From: Methanobacterium sp.
GTDB lineage: Archaea; Methanobacteriota; Methanobacteria; Methanobacteriales; Methanobacteriaceae
Direction of reading: 5' to 3'
NCBI GenBank assembly: GCA_016222945.1
Contig: JACRPY010000006.1
Coordinates: 334,787-398,786, forward strand
DNA: 64,000 bases
Both the position numbers and the translations under genes were made by a program. The notes under the pieces are model-generated. The model made no database searches and was not told the DNA's origin. It saw only the letters and a program-made list of their open reading frames with translations. Shown one piece after another: positions 18,360 through 27,465 of this stretch. Every line of letters starts with the position of its first letter. Position 1 is the first letter of the stretch.

Positions 18360-18818
18360 TTAAGAGTTGGTCTTCAAGATATTATTGGTAATCAATCTTA
18401 AAACTTCTATAATGGTTGATACAACAAGACCAATAACAGCCAGTATTAAGAGTAATTTAAGGCCGATTGCAATCCATTCTGTTTGAATAATAAAAGGAAA
18501 TACCACATATAATTCGTAAACCACTACAAATCCAATGATATTCAATATTATTTGCACCAGGGTTCTAAACCATCCTCTTTGATATATTAAAAATCCAATA
18601 TTTGCTAATATATTGGCAACAATAGAAAGGTTCAAAATAAAGAGTACCTGGGTCCAGGTAGGTGCAATAAAGAATATATTCCAATTCAGGAGGTTATTGA
18701 CAATATATAAAAAAATTATATTAACTATAATTGCTCCAATAAATCCGGAATTTTTAAATTCTTTTTCTTTTAATATTTTATTCTTTACAGATGATTTATT
18801 TTCATTGTCATTATCCAT
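18360..18818 (-). CDS. hypothetical membrane protein with four helices, 152 aa
   Basis: I do not recognise this family. After a charged N-terminus (DNDNENKSSVKNKILKEKEF) come four hydrophobic segments at about residues 27-47, 55-76, 85-105 and 115-140, so it is an integral membrane protein with short loops. A GGTG site precedes the ATG by a few bases. It converges with the zinc-ribbon HEAT gene, whose stop codon is 13 bases away on the other strand. Nothing shows its function. Confidence 0.6.
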   Translation of the reverse strand: MDNDNENKSSVKNKILKEKEFKNSGFIGAIIVNIIFLYIVNNLLNWNIFFIAPTWTQVLFILNLSIVANILANIGFLIYQRGWFRTLVQIILNIIGFVVVYELYVVFPFIIQTEWIAIGLKLLLILAVIGLVVSTIIEVLRLITNNILKTNS

Positions 18819-18896
18819 GATAACACCACATGTCTACTTATTATTTTAAAAAACTATGAATATAAATTTTATCAATCTTTAAAACATTAAACCAGT

Positions 18897-19028
18897 TCAT
18901 TTTTCAGGGTGGCTTTCATGGATATACTTTTCTCCTCGAAGCGCAGAGAAAATAGCTGCTAATGCAGGCATTGCTGCTTCAATGTAAAATGCAAGCTGAA
19001 GTGCAGGATATGCATTGCTCGAGAAGTC
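18897..19028 (-). pseudogene. C-terminal remnant of an MFS exporter, downstream copy
   Basis: Forty-three open codons end in TGA and begin right after an in-frame TAA, with no credible start. The translation contains NAYPALQLAFYIEAAMPALA, then AIFSALRGEKYIHESHPEK at the end. This resembles the last helix and tail of EmrB/QacA-type exporters, but it is not a copy of the tail of the intact exporter gene at 19088. A related tail remnant lies on the other side of that gene (20685-20776). The pair suggests decayed copies of one or more neighbouring exporters. Confidence 0.5.
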
Positions 19029-19087
19029 TTAAAATCATTTTGAATGAATCTAATAGTTTATTTATATTTATCTCCACAGGGATAGCT

Positions 19088-20614
19088 TTAAACTGATTTT
19101 GGAGGTTTTATAAACAACGATAAAAAAAATCCAACAGCAAGTATTAATGCGATAAAGTCGAATGCTGTTTTAATAGAAGATATTATTGATTTATTAACTA
19201 TTATAGCGTTTTTTGATTTATCTGGACTTTCTATTTTTTCAATATCTACAGATTTAGCATTATCTACCCATGATTCTACCTCATGCTTTAACTGGGTGGT
19301 GTCATTATCTGGAAACTCGTTTTCCATAGCAACATAAAGTCCACTGAAGATGCTTAATATAAATATAATACCTACAACTGCAGTTCCCATTGAAGCGCCT
19401 AAATTATTAATGGAAACCATGAAACCAGATGCATCAGAAATTTTTCCCTGATTTACTGAAGATAGAACCAGGTGCGATGCTTCGGTGAAGCAGAGGCCTA
19501 TTCCAATACCAATTATGAAGATACCGGGGATCAAATCAACAATTTGGGTATCTAAAGAAAATTGGAATCTTAAAATGAGGATTCCAATAATTCCAATAAT
19601 AAAACTAGAAGATAAAACCCATTTATATCCAAATATATTCGATATTCGGGTGGATATATAGAAAAATATAACTGCAGATACTGCTAGAGGTATGAAGGTT
19701 ACGCCTATTACTATACTTTCCAATCCCAGAACCAGTTGCATGAATAATGGCATTATAAAAAGAATACCATATAAACTGAGGGTCATGAAGGATCTTAAAA
19801 TGGATGATACTAAAAATGTGCGATTACTGAGTAAATTAATGTCAAAAAGGGGTTCTTCATCCTTCTTTAAAAGATTCTTTTCCTTGAAGTAGAATAATAC
19901 CAGTAGAATTATTCCAGTAGCTATTAGTAAAGGAGACATTTTCCATGTTGAAATGTTATTAAACATCAAAAACCCGGCTACCAGAAAAGACAGTCCCAGG
20001 GTAGATGAAATTGATCCCCACCAATCAAAGTCAGAGCGTTCCAGTATCGGTTCATCATCCTCTAATTTTCTTGAATAAACGATTACAGCAGCCATTAATA
20101 GAATTAAGATAATAAATGCTCCTTTCCAACTGAAGTATGTTGTGAAAAACCCACCTAATAATGGCCCGATTATTATACCTACAATGGCCAATGATGCCCA
20201 AAGACCTATTGCAAATTCATGGTCCTTACCAGAATAAGAATCCGCGATAATAGAAGCTGTGGCTGGGATCATTAAGGCAGCTCCAACTCCTGCTATTAAG
20301 GAATAACCAATGAACAAAATGGATGGATTGAAACTTAATATGGATATAAAGGCCCCTAAAATGTATATAATGGCACCAATCATAAGAATTCTCTTTTTAC
20401 CTAAAAAATCCTGAATTTTACCTGCAGAAAGCATCAAAGCACCTACGATTAGAGAATAAGTTGCAATAATAATTTGCAGCATCCTTATAGTAGTATTCAA
20501 ATCTTTAGTTATTTGAGGTATGGCAGCGTTTAAGAAGGTTGAACCTAATAGGGCTATAAAAAGAGTAATTGACACGATTATTAATGGAATCCATTTACTG
20601 TTAGAATTCTTCAT
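19088..20614 (-). CDS. MFS multidrug exporter, EmrB/QacA (DHA2) type
   Basis: This 508-residue protein is a drug:H+ antiporter of the major facilitator superfamily. Length and hydrophobic pattern fit 14 membrane helices. The start of helix 1 (FLNAAIPQITKDLNTTIRMLQ), the motif GKIQDFLGKKRIL at about 65-77 between helices 2 and 3, and the motif-C-like LAIVGIIIGPLLGGFF are typical. A hydrophilic insert before the last helix (DNDTTQLKHEVESWVDNAKS) is usual for this group. I use the ATG at 20614; a GTG three codons earlier is possible. Decayed exporter tails flank it on both sides. The substrate cannot be told from sequence. Confidence 0.88.
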   Translation of the reverse strand: MKNSNSKWIPLIIVSITLFIALLGSTFLNAAIPQITKDLNTTIRMLQIIIATYSLIVGALMLSAGKIQDFLGKKRILMIGAIIYILGAFISILSFNPSILFIGYSLIAGVGAALMIPATASIIADSYSGKDHEFAIGLWASLAIVGIIIGPLLGGFFTTYFSWKGAFIILILLMAAVIVYSRKLEDDEPILERSDFDWWGSISSTLGLSFLVAGFLMFNNISTWKMSPLLIATGIILLVLFYFKEKNLLKKDEEPLFDINLLSNRTFLVSSILRSFMTLSLYGILFIMPLFMQLVLGLESIVIGVTFIPLAVSAVIFFYISTRISNIFGYKWVLSSSFIIGIIGILILRFQFSLDTQIVDLIPGIFIIGIGIGLCFTEASHLVLSSVNQGKISDASGFMVSINNLGASMGTAVVGIIFILSIFSGLYVAMENEFPDNDTTQLKHEVESWVDNAKSVDIEKIESPDKSKNAIIVNKSIISSIKTAFDFIALILAVGFFLSLFIKPPKSV

Positions 20615-20684
20615 ACATCTCACTAATCAATTAAATAATACAAAGAGTACTATTAAATTATATGGAGTTATTTTTATTTAATTT

Positions 20685-20776
20685 TTATTCTTGAAAAAAA
20701 CAGGGATTCTATATTTTCCACTTAAAAACGCAGAAAATATGGCACTAATACTTGTAATTAGAGCTATAATGGGATC
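20685..20776 (-). pseudogene. C-terminal remnant of an MFS exporter, upstream copy
   Basis: About 30 open codons end in TAA and are preceded by an in-frame TAA. The translation (PIIALITSISAIFSAFLSGK, then YRIPVFFQE) matches the pattern of the remnant at 18897-19028, sharing AIFSA and GKY/GEKY. No start codon is present. It is a decayed gene end in the upstream region of the intact MFS gene. Confidence 0.42.
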
Positions 20777-20823
20777 TTATTCTATTCATACAAGCATTTC
20801 ACATCTTATCATTGATTAGATTT

Positions 20824-21324
20824 CTATTTCCATGAATAAGGGTCAAACTCAGAAGGGAGAATATACATGATTTCTGCATATCCTCTTTTTAAAAGCTCTG
20901 CATTTACATTGGTATCTCCAGCATATACAACAGCAAGAGTTCTTCCATACTTATCATAATGCTTGGCATCATCTATATCTAAACCAACTGTTTTTCCAAG
21001 ACATAAACTTGTCACGAAATCTTTTGCTCCCTGATATCCTGCTTCATCCCTTTCTGGTGTGTTTACACCTGAAAGCCGTATTCTTCCAATTCCTTCAATA
21101 TTAATGGTATCTCCATCAACCACATAGTTGCAATATCCGCTTGCTTCATAATGAATATTGCTTGAGGGTGTGGAGGTGCCGTTTAATCCGCTTGGGGAAG
21201 TTTTGGATTGATTATAATTTGAATCAGAATTATTTTCGCTTAGGCAACCTGAAATCCCTGTTATGCTGATTATTAAAATTAAAACTAAAATTGATTGTAT
21301 CCATTTCCAATTTTGGCCCCTCAT
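20824..21324 (-). CDS. staphylococcal-nuclease-like (SNase) exported lipoprotein
   Basis: This 166-residue protein starts with a basic N-terminus and a hydrophobic helix (ILVLILIISITGISGC) that ends in a lipobox-like Cys at about residue 27. A Ser/Asn-rich linker and an SNase domain follow. Motifs: VVDGDTINIEGIGRIRLSGV, NTPERDEAGYQGA and DKYGRTLAVVYAG, which carry the Ca-binding acidic residues and the catalytic arginines of thermonuclease. It should act as a membrane-anchored nuclease outside the cell. The SNase core is the usual size. No strong ribosome-binding site is visible before the ATG. It is monocistronic. Confidence 0.88.
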   Translation of the reverse strand: MRGQNWKWIQSILVLILIISITGISGCLSENNSDSNYNQSKTSPSGLNGTSTPSSNIHYEASGYCNYVVDGDTINIEGIGRIRLSGVNTPERDEAGYQGAKDFVTSLCLGKTVGLDIDDAKHYDKYGRTLAVVYAGDTNVNAELLKRGYAEIMYILPSEFDPYSWK

Positions 21325-21703
21325 GATGAAAGGATATTTACTAGCTGCTTATTATGATTTGTGATTTTAAAAAAGGGTTATATACCAAATTCAAGGTTAA
21401 TATTAATTTAAAGCCGATAAAAGAATTTTAATTAAAAAACAGATTAAAATGGTTCTTTAAACATTTATAAACCTATTAAATCGCCTGAAACATAGCAAAA
21501 AAACTTTTATTTAGCTTTCAATATGTTTTTTTGATGTTTGAATAAAAGAATTTATATGCCATGATCTACTAAACTATGAAAAATCGTTAAAAAATCAAAG
21601 ATAAATCTATTTTGTTATTTACAATTACTGAGATTTAAAAAAGAGAATTTTTTATGAGAATAAATAAAATTTATGAAATTATGGTCTAAAGAGGTTTTTA
21701 TCC
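21325..21703. other. intergenic region upstream of two divergent genes
   Basis: These 379 bases separate the divergent SNase and DedA genes and should hold both promoters. A TATA-like AATTTATATG lies near 21549-21558 on the plus strand. I found no gene, RNA or strong repeat. Confidence 0.5.
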
Positions 21704-22336
21704 ATGTTTGCAGAGCTAACACTTTTTTTAGAAGAGTTTATAATAAATTATGGGTCATTAGGTATCTTTTTTGGGAGTATTCTTGAAGAAATTATTGCTC
21801 CCATCCCTTCTACAGCTGTTATAATGGGATCGAGCTTTTTTATAATGGAGAATTCCCAAATTTCATTTCAAGCATTTGAAAAACTTTTCATTAACATAGC
21901 TTTACCAGCTGCTGCTGGCGTTACAATTGGATCTTTACTTATTTACGGAGTTGTTTATAAATTAGGTAAGCCTTTTGTTGATCGTTGGGGTAAATATCTG
22001 GGATTATCCTGGAATGAAATAGAAAAGACAGAAGAAAAGTATTCTAAAAATAATTTAATGGATGTATCAATCTTTACTGCAAGGGCTCTTCCTATAGTGC
22101 CCAGTGTTGTTATCAGTGCATTTTGCGGTTTTATTAAGTTTGATATTAAAAGATATATTACTGTAACTTTTTTAGGGACTTTAGTGAGGGCATTTATTTT
22201 AGGATTTATAGCATGGCAGTTTGGAAGTTTATATAGAGCCATAGAATCGGAATTGGCAATTTCAGAAGAAATAGTGGTAATTAGTTTAATAATGGTCGTG
22301 ATAGGCTTTATTATTTACAAAAAATATAAAAAATAG
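21704..22336 (+). CDS. DedA/SNARE-associated family membrane protein
   Basis: This 210-residue membrane protein belongs to the DedA family, implicated in lipid-carrier transport and membrane homeostasis. Visible signs are the N-terminal block YGSLGIFFGSILEEIIAPIP with the family's acidic-Pro pattern, and the later block TARALPIVPSVVISAFCG, equivalent to the conserved F-x-R-[FA]-x-P-x-x-R-x-x-x-x-x-x-G region. Five or so hydrophobic segments are present and the tail is basic (YKKYKK). AGAGGT precedes the ATG by about 10 bases. It is followed by a CDF transporter on the same strand after about 100 bases. Confidence 0.88.
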   Translation: MFAELTLFLEEFIINYGSLGIFFGSILEEIIAPIPSTAVIMGSSFFIMENSQISFQAFEKLFINIALPAAAGVTIGSLLIYGVVYKLGKPFVDRWGKYLGLSWNEIEKTEEKYSKNNLMDVSIFTARALPIVPSVVISAFCGFIKFDIKRYITVTFLGTLVRAFILGFIAWQFGSLYRAIESELAISEEIVVISLIMVVIGFIIYKKYKK

Positions 22337-22443
22337 AATTTAAAAGAGTTTTTGTAAGGAATTAAATGGAAAACTCTTTTAAACATTAATATACTAAAAT
22401 TAATTATAACAAACTAAAATGTTTTTATATGGTGGATAAGTTC

Positions 22444-23304
22444 ATGAATGAATATTACCGTACTGTCAGAAGGGTTCTCATTATTATTTTGGTGCTTAAT
22501 ATAGCTGTAGCTTTGGCAAAGGTTTTGTATGGTTGGTATTCTAATTCATTGAGTATGCTTACTGATGGGTTTCATTCCTTTTTCGATGGCGCGTCTAATG
22601 TTGTGGGTATTGTGGGGATAACTTTGGCTGCAAGACCTGCAGATGAAGAACATCAATATGGTCATTGGAAAATTGAAACATTTTCTTCAATAATAATTGC
22701 AGTTCTCTTATTTTTGGTATGTTTGGAGATTGTTCAATCAGCTGTAGGTCGATTTTTTAACCCTTCTCCTCCTGAAATAACTACAATCAGTTTTTTAGTC
22801 ATGGGCATTACTATTCTAATAAATATAGGAGTTTCATGGTATGAATATAGGAAAGGGAGAGAAATTGATAGTAAAATATTAGTTGCAGACTCTATGCACA
22901 CTAGAAGTGATATTTATGCTTCAATTGCAGTTATTATAGGATTCTTTGCAATCAATGCAGGCTATGTTTTTGTAGATCCTATTATTGCATTAGCAATAGC
23001 CGCATTAATTGCCAAAACAGGTATTGACATTATAAGGGAAAGTTCTGAAGTGTTACTGGATAAATCAACTATTAACATAGAAACTATTGAAAACATTGTT
23101 AAATCTGTGCCGGGTGTTTGTGAAAGTCATAGTATACGAACACGCGGAAAAAAATCCCAAAAATATATAGATTTACATATCACAGTTGATTCGTCATTTT
23201 CAATTGAAGAAGCACATGAAATTGGAGATAATGTAGAAGTAAAACTTAGAAAATCAATTCCAGGAATAAAAGAAGTTTTAATACACATAGAACCTGAAGA
23301 ATAA
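22444..23304 (+). CDS. cation diffusion facilitator (CDF) metal transporter
   Basis: This 286-residue inner-membrane protein exports divalent metal ions (Zn, Co, Fe or Mn type). The CDF signature is clear: SMLTDGFHSFFDGASNVVG in helix 2, with the Asp pair that binds the metal, and DSMHTRSDIYASIAVIIG in helix 5, with its His/Asp partner. The C-terminal cytoplasmic domain (about 205-286) contains SVPGVCESHSIRTRGKKS and the end motif VLIHIEPEE. An upstream in-frame ATG at 22429 overlaps the ribosome-binding site GGTGG, so I start at 22444, 8 bases after it. Metal specificity cannot be assigned. Confidence 0.93.
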   Translation: MNEYYRTVRRVLIIILVLNIAVALAKVLYGWYSNSLSMLTDGFHSFFDGASNVVGIVGITLAARPADEEHQYGHWKIETFSSIIIAVLLFLVCLEIVQSAVGRFFNPSPPEITTISFLVMGITILINIGVSWYEYRKGREIDSKILVADSMHTRSDIYASIAVIIGFFAINAGYVFVDPIIALAIAALIAKTGIDIIRESSEVLLDKSTINIETIENIVKSVPGVCESHSIRTRGKKSQKYIDLHITVDSSFSIEEAHEIGDNVEVKLRKSIPGIKEVLIHIEPEE

Positions 23305-23612
23305 CGAAGAGGATAATGCCATTTAAGTAATCCGTAAATTCTTCAATACTTTATTGAAAGTTTATCTTATTTTAAGCCGAATTTTAGCAGAATTGAACCC
23401 ATTATTATCATGATTTTAAGAAAACTTCTAAATCCTCTGATTTTTTAATTTAAAAAAATGATAATATTCATATATTTCCATGTATTAGTAAGTTTTAATA
23501 TGATGAAATAGAGAATGTTTAAATCCATGTCTTAAACTAATTATAATAAATATAATTTAAATTATTGATTTTACCTCATTAATTTAGAAGTTACATTGTA
23601 AGGAGAAATAAA
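23305..23612. other. intergenic region with a small hairpin
   Basis: These 308 AT-rich bases lie between the CDF and TPR genes. Besides the stem-loop at 23342-23358, they must contain the promoter of the TPR gene, but I cannot single out one TATA box with confidence. I see no gene. Confidence 0.4.
23342..23358 (+). terminator. possible hairpin terminator after the CDF gene
   Basis: A perfect 7-bp stem (TTCAATA, loop CTT, TATTGAA) lies 38 bases after the CDF stop codon and is followed by a T-rich stretch. The weak AT stem makes this only a possible terminator. Confidence 0.3.
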
Positions 23613-24584
23613 TTGACCAATAATCAAGCTAAAAAACTTTATCAAACAGGAATAGAATTAATGGGCTATGGGAAGTCTCAAGAAGCCATAAATTACTTCC
23701 GCGAAGCAGTAGAAGCAAATCCTTCTTGTATGGAAGCCAATTTAGAATTGGGATACCTTGTAGGTGCCACTGAAAACTATGAAGAAGCCTTAAAAGCATT
23801 CGATAATGCTTTAAAAATACAGAAAACATTTCCGGGGCTTTTTGGGAAGGGTATCTGCCATTTTTTCATGGAAGAATATGGAAAATCATTGGATGCATTT
23901 ATGGACGCCCAGGAAATCGGTGAAAACGAAGACCTATGGTACTATTTGGGGAGTCTGCATTTAATTTATACAGACAACATTGAAGGTGCTATTAATTGTT
24001 TTGATATGGCCATATCTATTAATGAAAAATTTATTGAAGCATGGAATGATTGTGGCGTGGCTTACAGTATCTTAGAAAATGATGAAACAGCTCTTGTACA
24101 TTTCAAAGATGCATTAGATATTGATCCTGAGTTTAAGCCCGCAATTTATAATATGGGTGCTACATTAGTTGATATGGAGCGTTATGAGGAATCATTAAAG
24201 TATCTGGATCGAACATTAGAAAGTGAGCCTGATAATTTCAAAGCCTTATTTTACAAGGGAAACGCGTTATATTCTATGGAAAAAGAGGAAGAAGCAGTAG
24301 AATACTTTAAAAAAGCTCTAAAGGTTGATAAAGACCAGGAAGAACTTTGGAATTACCTGGGCTATATTCAATCAAGCATTGGACAAAATCATGAGGCAAT
24401 AGAATCTCTAAATCAGGCAATTAAACTCAATAATGATTTTGAAGAAGCTTATATTAATCTTGGAAATGTTTATCTGGCTTTAGGAAAAGATGATCTGGCT
24501 TTAGATCGTTTTAAAAGAGTATTAGAAATTTATCCAGATAATGAAGAGATCTTAAGGGAAATTGAGGATTTAAAAGGTAATTAG
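23613..24584 (+). CDS. TPR-repeat protein
   Basis: This 323-residue protein is built almost wholly of tetratricopeptide repeats, about nine helical pairs of 34 residues. Typical units are SQEAINYFREAVEANPSCME, EEALKAFDNALKIQKTF, EGAINCFDMAISINEKFIEA and DLALDRFKRVLEIYPDN. Such proteins bind other proteins and are common in methanogens. The start is TTG: AGGAG lies 7 bases before it and no ATG fits better. No signal peptide or membrane helix. It stands alone, so its partner is unknown. Confidence 0.88.
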   Translation: MTNNQAKKLYQTGIELMGYGKSQEAINYFREAVEANPSCMEANLELGYLVGATENYEEALKAFDNALKIQKTFPGLFGKGICHFFMEEYGKSLDAFMDAQEIGENEDLWYYLGSLHLIYTDNIEGAINCFDMAISINEKFIEAWNDCGVAYSILENDETALVHFKDALDIDPEFKPAIYNMGATLVDMERYEESLKYLDRTLESEPDNFKALFYKGNALYSMEKEEEAVEYFKKALKVDKDQEELWNYLGYIQSSIGQNHEAIESLNQAIKLNNDFEEAYINLGNVYLALGKDDLALDRFKRVLEIYPDNEEILREIEDLKGN

Positions 24585-24803
24585 ATATTATTTTGTTTTA
24601 TTTTTGATATTTTATGTTTCTTTTTTTATTTCAACTCTATTTTCCAGATTATCATCTTATTTTGGTAGAAAAAAATAGGAAGATTTATTAATCGTAATAT
24701 ATTAACAAATTTTTAAAGGATCATATATTTTTTATCTGTTTCCAAGTAAATTAGTTATAATCCAACACTCTTAATCTACAAATAAATTTATACAGGTGTT
24801 AAA

Positions 24804-25313
24804 ATGGTTTCAAATGAAGAAATATCACGAAGACTAAGAAATAAAAAAGAAGGAAAAGACATAAATCATTATTTGGTATGTGATTCTTGTGGTGGTTATT
24901 ATGAATTGAAGCCCGGTGAATCACCAAAGGACTTTAATTTGGATTGTGAATGCGGGGGACAATTGATAACCAGTCCTTCTAATAATTTATATTCCCATGA
25001 AGACGAATATGTAAATTCTGAAGAAGAATATAAAAATTATGATTCAATTATACTAATAGGGTATATTTCACTTTTGGTATGTCCAATAGCCTTGATAATA
25101 TCATTATATCTTCTTACAAGAGGTAATGAAAAGGCTAAAAAACATGGTATAATAATTTTAATTATTGCAGTTGTAATAATTTTTATTGCGATGTTTTTGT
25201 TACCTAGTTTATTAATATATAACTCATATTTTGGCTCTGATCATGGTCTTAGCTCATCAGCAGATGTTGTCCCTGTCAGATCTTCAATAAATGATACTGT
25301 AGCGCACCGTTAA
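24804..25313 (+). CDS. zinc-ribbon membrane protein, first of a tandem pair
   Basis: This 169-residue protein has three parts. Residues 1-18 (MVSNEEISRRLRNKKEGK) match the start of the next gene and of the gene at 54023. Residues 25-53 hold a CxxC...CxC zinc-binding unit (CDSCGGYYELKPGE, then DCECGG). A hydrophobic region at about 77-135 gives two membrane helices. I do not know a function for this family. The next gene (25352) is a shorter paralogue 38 bases downstream, so this is a local duplication. The ribosome-binding site is GGTG before the ATG. Confidence 0.65.
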   Translation: MVSNEEISRRLRNKKEGKDINHYLVCDSCGGYYELKPGESPKDFNLDCECGGQLITSPSNNLYSHEDEYVNSEEEYKNYDSIILIGYISLLVCPIALIISLYLLTRGNEKAKKHGIIILIIAVVIIFIAMFLLPSLLIYNSYFGSDHGLSSSADVVPVRSSINDTVAHR

Positions 25314-25351
25314 ACAACTAATTTCATTTAATTCTATGATCGGGTGATAAA

Positions 25352-25753
25352 ATGGTTACTAATGAAGAAATATCCAGAATGCTTCAAAATAAAAGAGAAG
25401 GAACAAATAATAATGGTTATTTAGTATGTGATGCATGCGAAGGGTATTATGAGTTACAGCCTGGAGAATCATCAGAAAAATTTAATTTGGACTGTGAATG
25501 TGGAGGACGTTTAATTCAAAGTAGTTTTCATACTTTATTTCCAGATGAGTACTATAAAAAAGATTATAAAAGTGAAATATTCATTTCTTATTTCTTATTG
25601 CTTTATGGGGGATTTTTAGGAATTGTATGTGGAATTTATCTTTATACAAGGGACGATGACCATGCTAGATTTCATGGAAAAATAATAATTGGAATTGGTT
25701 CAGGTTTCCTGATATTTGTTGTCTTACTTTACACGTTATTATATTTTAAATAA
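25352..25753 (+). CDS. zinc-ribbon membrane protein, second of a tandem pair
   Basis: This 133-residue protein is a paralogue of the preceding one: MVTNEEISRMLQNKREGT at the start, then CDACEGYYELQPGE and DCECGG, then two membrane helices at about 72-95 and 107-130. The second copy lacks the C-terminal tail of about 30 residues present in the first. GGTGATAAAATG gives a good ribosome-binding site. Same strand and close spacing point to joint transcription. Function unknown. Confidence 0.65.
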   Translation: MVTNEEISRMLQNKREGTNNNGYLVCDACEGYYELQPGESSEKFNLDCECGGRLIQSSFHTLFPDEYYKKDYKSEIFISYFLLLYGGFLGIVCGIYLYTRDDDHARFHGKIIIGIGSGFLIFVVLLYTLLYFK

Positions 25754-25803
25754 AGTTATTTTAGTAGCATTCTGCTCTGCTTTTTTTTTAATTAATATTA
25801 AAA

Positions 25804-26820
25804 TTATTTTTTGGGTAAATCCTTTTTTAAAGGATTGAACCATTGTTCCAGGCTTTTTTGTTCAAGATTTAATTTTTTAAGCTTTTCTAAAGCTCCATCA
25901 ACACGATCCACAGAAAAATCATGCTTCTCGCATAAAAAGTCAATTACTCCTTCTCTATCAGCTTTCACCCATTTTATTTTATAATCATCAACAAAGTCAT
26001 GATCAAGGAATATGTCCCTAATTTCCTGTGGATCAACATCCATTTCAATTTTAAGATGTTTCAATGCCTTATAAACATCGCCGTGTTTTTTAATTAAATT
26101 ACGCCCTTTTTTTGCTCCAATTCCTTTTATTCCTTCATTAAAATCGGTTCCAACAAGTATTGCAACATCAATAAGCTGTTCTCGTGTTAATCCATTCTCC
26201 TCTAAAACTTCGTTAAGGTGAATCATCTCTAATTTGTATTTAGCGTTCCTGCTTGCAAGATTTTTAACCATTCTTGGTGCACCAAAGAGGGTGCAGTCAT
26301 AATCTTGTGATGCAACACACCATGCATCTCCTTTACTTACCATGTATGATGCTTGGGCTTCTCCTTCGGATTTAGCTTGAATATAAGGGATTCCCATTAA
26401 TTCAAGCAGTGCTTTGGATCCTTCAATGATTCCAGTTGACATTCTTGATGATCGAACTGCAAATTTACGTGCATCATCAATTCTTCCCTCTTCCAGGGCG
26501 TTTTTCCACTTTTTTTCTGCATCTGTTCTTATTTGACGCCTTTCATCCTGTGTGTCTTTTTTTAATTCATGTGCTTTACCGTCAAAAACATATACTGGTT
26601 TTATTCCATTATCCACAAGTGATGATGTTCTGTAGAGAATGCCGCTGAAATGTGAGGTGATATTCCCATCATGATCCATTAATGGAGTGCCGTCCATCTG
26701 CCTGATACTTGCTAAAAACTGATAAATTATGTTTGCAGCGTCTAATGCTACTGTTTTGCCCTTTAAATCCTTTAGTTTTATTTCATGAGCAGAAACAATA
26801 TCTCTAAACTTCAATCCCAT
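25804..26820 (-). CDS. fen: flap endonuclease 1
   Basis: This 338-residue nuclease removes 5' flaps during Okazaki-fragment processing and repair. N- and I-domain motifs are clear: GKTVALDAANIIYQFLASIR, VYVFDGKAHELK, GIPYIQAKSEGEAQASYM, VASQDYDCTLFGA and VGTDFNEGIKGIGAKKG, carrying the metal-binding acidic residues. The C-terminus has a PCNA-binding box, QKSLEQWF at about 325-332. Two ATG codons are adjacent (26823 and 26820); GGGTGAT ends right before the first, so the second is favoured. It is the last gene of a run that also includes aksA, homoaconitase and a chorismate-lyase-like gene, 50 bases downstream of the latter. Confidence 0.96.
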   Translation of the reverse strand: MGLKFRDIVSAHEIKLKDLKGKTVALDAANIIYQFLASIRQMDGTPLMDHDGNITSHFSGILYRTSSLVDNGIKPVYVFDGKAHELKKDTQDERRQIRTDAEKKWKNALEEGRIDDARKFAVRSSRMSTGIIEGSKALLELMGIPYIQAKSEGEAQASYMVSKGDAWCVASQDYDCTLFGAPRMVKNLASRNAKYKLEMIHLNEVLEENGLTREQLIDVAILVGTDFNEGIKGIGAKKGRNLIKKHGDVYKALKHLKIEMDVDPQEIRDIFLDHDFVDDYKIKWVKADREGVIDFLCEKHDFSVDRVDGALEKLKKLNLEQKSLEQWFNPLKKDLPKK

Positions 26821-26870
26821 CATATCACCCGTTAATTAATAAAAAAATTGAAAATTATAAAAATTTGATT

Positions 26871-27410
26871 TTATTCTCTAAATAAACTATGTGGAAATGT
26901 CTCTTTTATCCTAATTAAAATGTCATCTTTGTAGATGATGTTATAGGTTCGTGTAAGCATCATTGAATCTGTGTTGAATATATCTTTAAGTTTGGCATCT
27001 GGTGTTTCAGCATCTATATTGGTTACTTCTCTTCGTGATTCAATGTTATACTTTTTTAATATGCGACCAATTGGAATATCTGCCTTTAGGAGATCTTCTT
27101 TGAAGTTATTATCAAGCTTTTTAATTGGAGTTAATGAAATAGCATGTATTAAAGGTTCTTCAGCTTTGTGTCTTATAATAACTGCTCTGTAATTAATTAT
27201 ATCTCCTTTATCAATGCCTAAATCCTGAGCTGTTTTGTCATCTGCTTTTCGGAATTCTTGAATAAGTGTTTTAACTTCTATACGTCCTTTCAAGACGTCA
27301 AGTATGGTCGTTACTGATCCATCGGTTGCAAGCAGTATTTTTTGTGCACTGGAAAGATTTCCAACGTTGTTTTCTAATTCTTTTATTTTTTCCATTATAT
27401 TTATGTTCAT
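26871..27410 (-). CDS. chorismate-lyase-like protein (DUF98 family)
   Basis: This 179-residue protein resembles the archaeal/mycobacterial chorismate pyruvate-lyase family (UTRA/UbiC-like fold). Visible blocks are SSAQKILLATDGSVTTILDV near the N-terminus, INYRAVIIRHKAEEPLIHAI in the middle, with the Arg typical of the substrate pocket, and IPIGRILKKYNIESRREV, the most conserved part. The family makes 4-hydroxybenzoate from chorismate; in a methanogen it could feed methanopterin synthesis, but that is inference. The ATG at 27410 has AAGGGAA upstream. It sits between homoaconitase and fen genes with about 50-base gaps. Confidence 0.7.
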   Translation of the reverse strand: MNINIMEKIKELENNVGNLSSAQKILLATDGSVTTILDVLKGRIEVKTLIQEFRKADDKTAQDLGIDKGDIINYRAVIIRHKAEEPLIHAISLTPIKKLDNNFKEDLLKADIPIGRILKKYNIESRREVTNIDAETPDAKLKDIFNTDSMMLTRTYNIIYKDDILIRIKETFPHSLFRE

Positions 27411-27465
27411 GGTGTTCCCTTAGAGCGTTTTTAAGTATAAATGAACTTAATGGTTGATGGATCAT

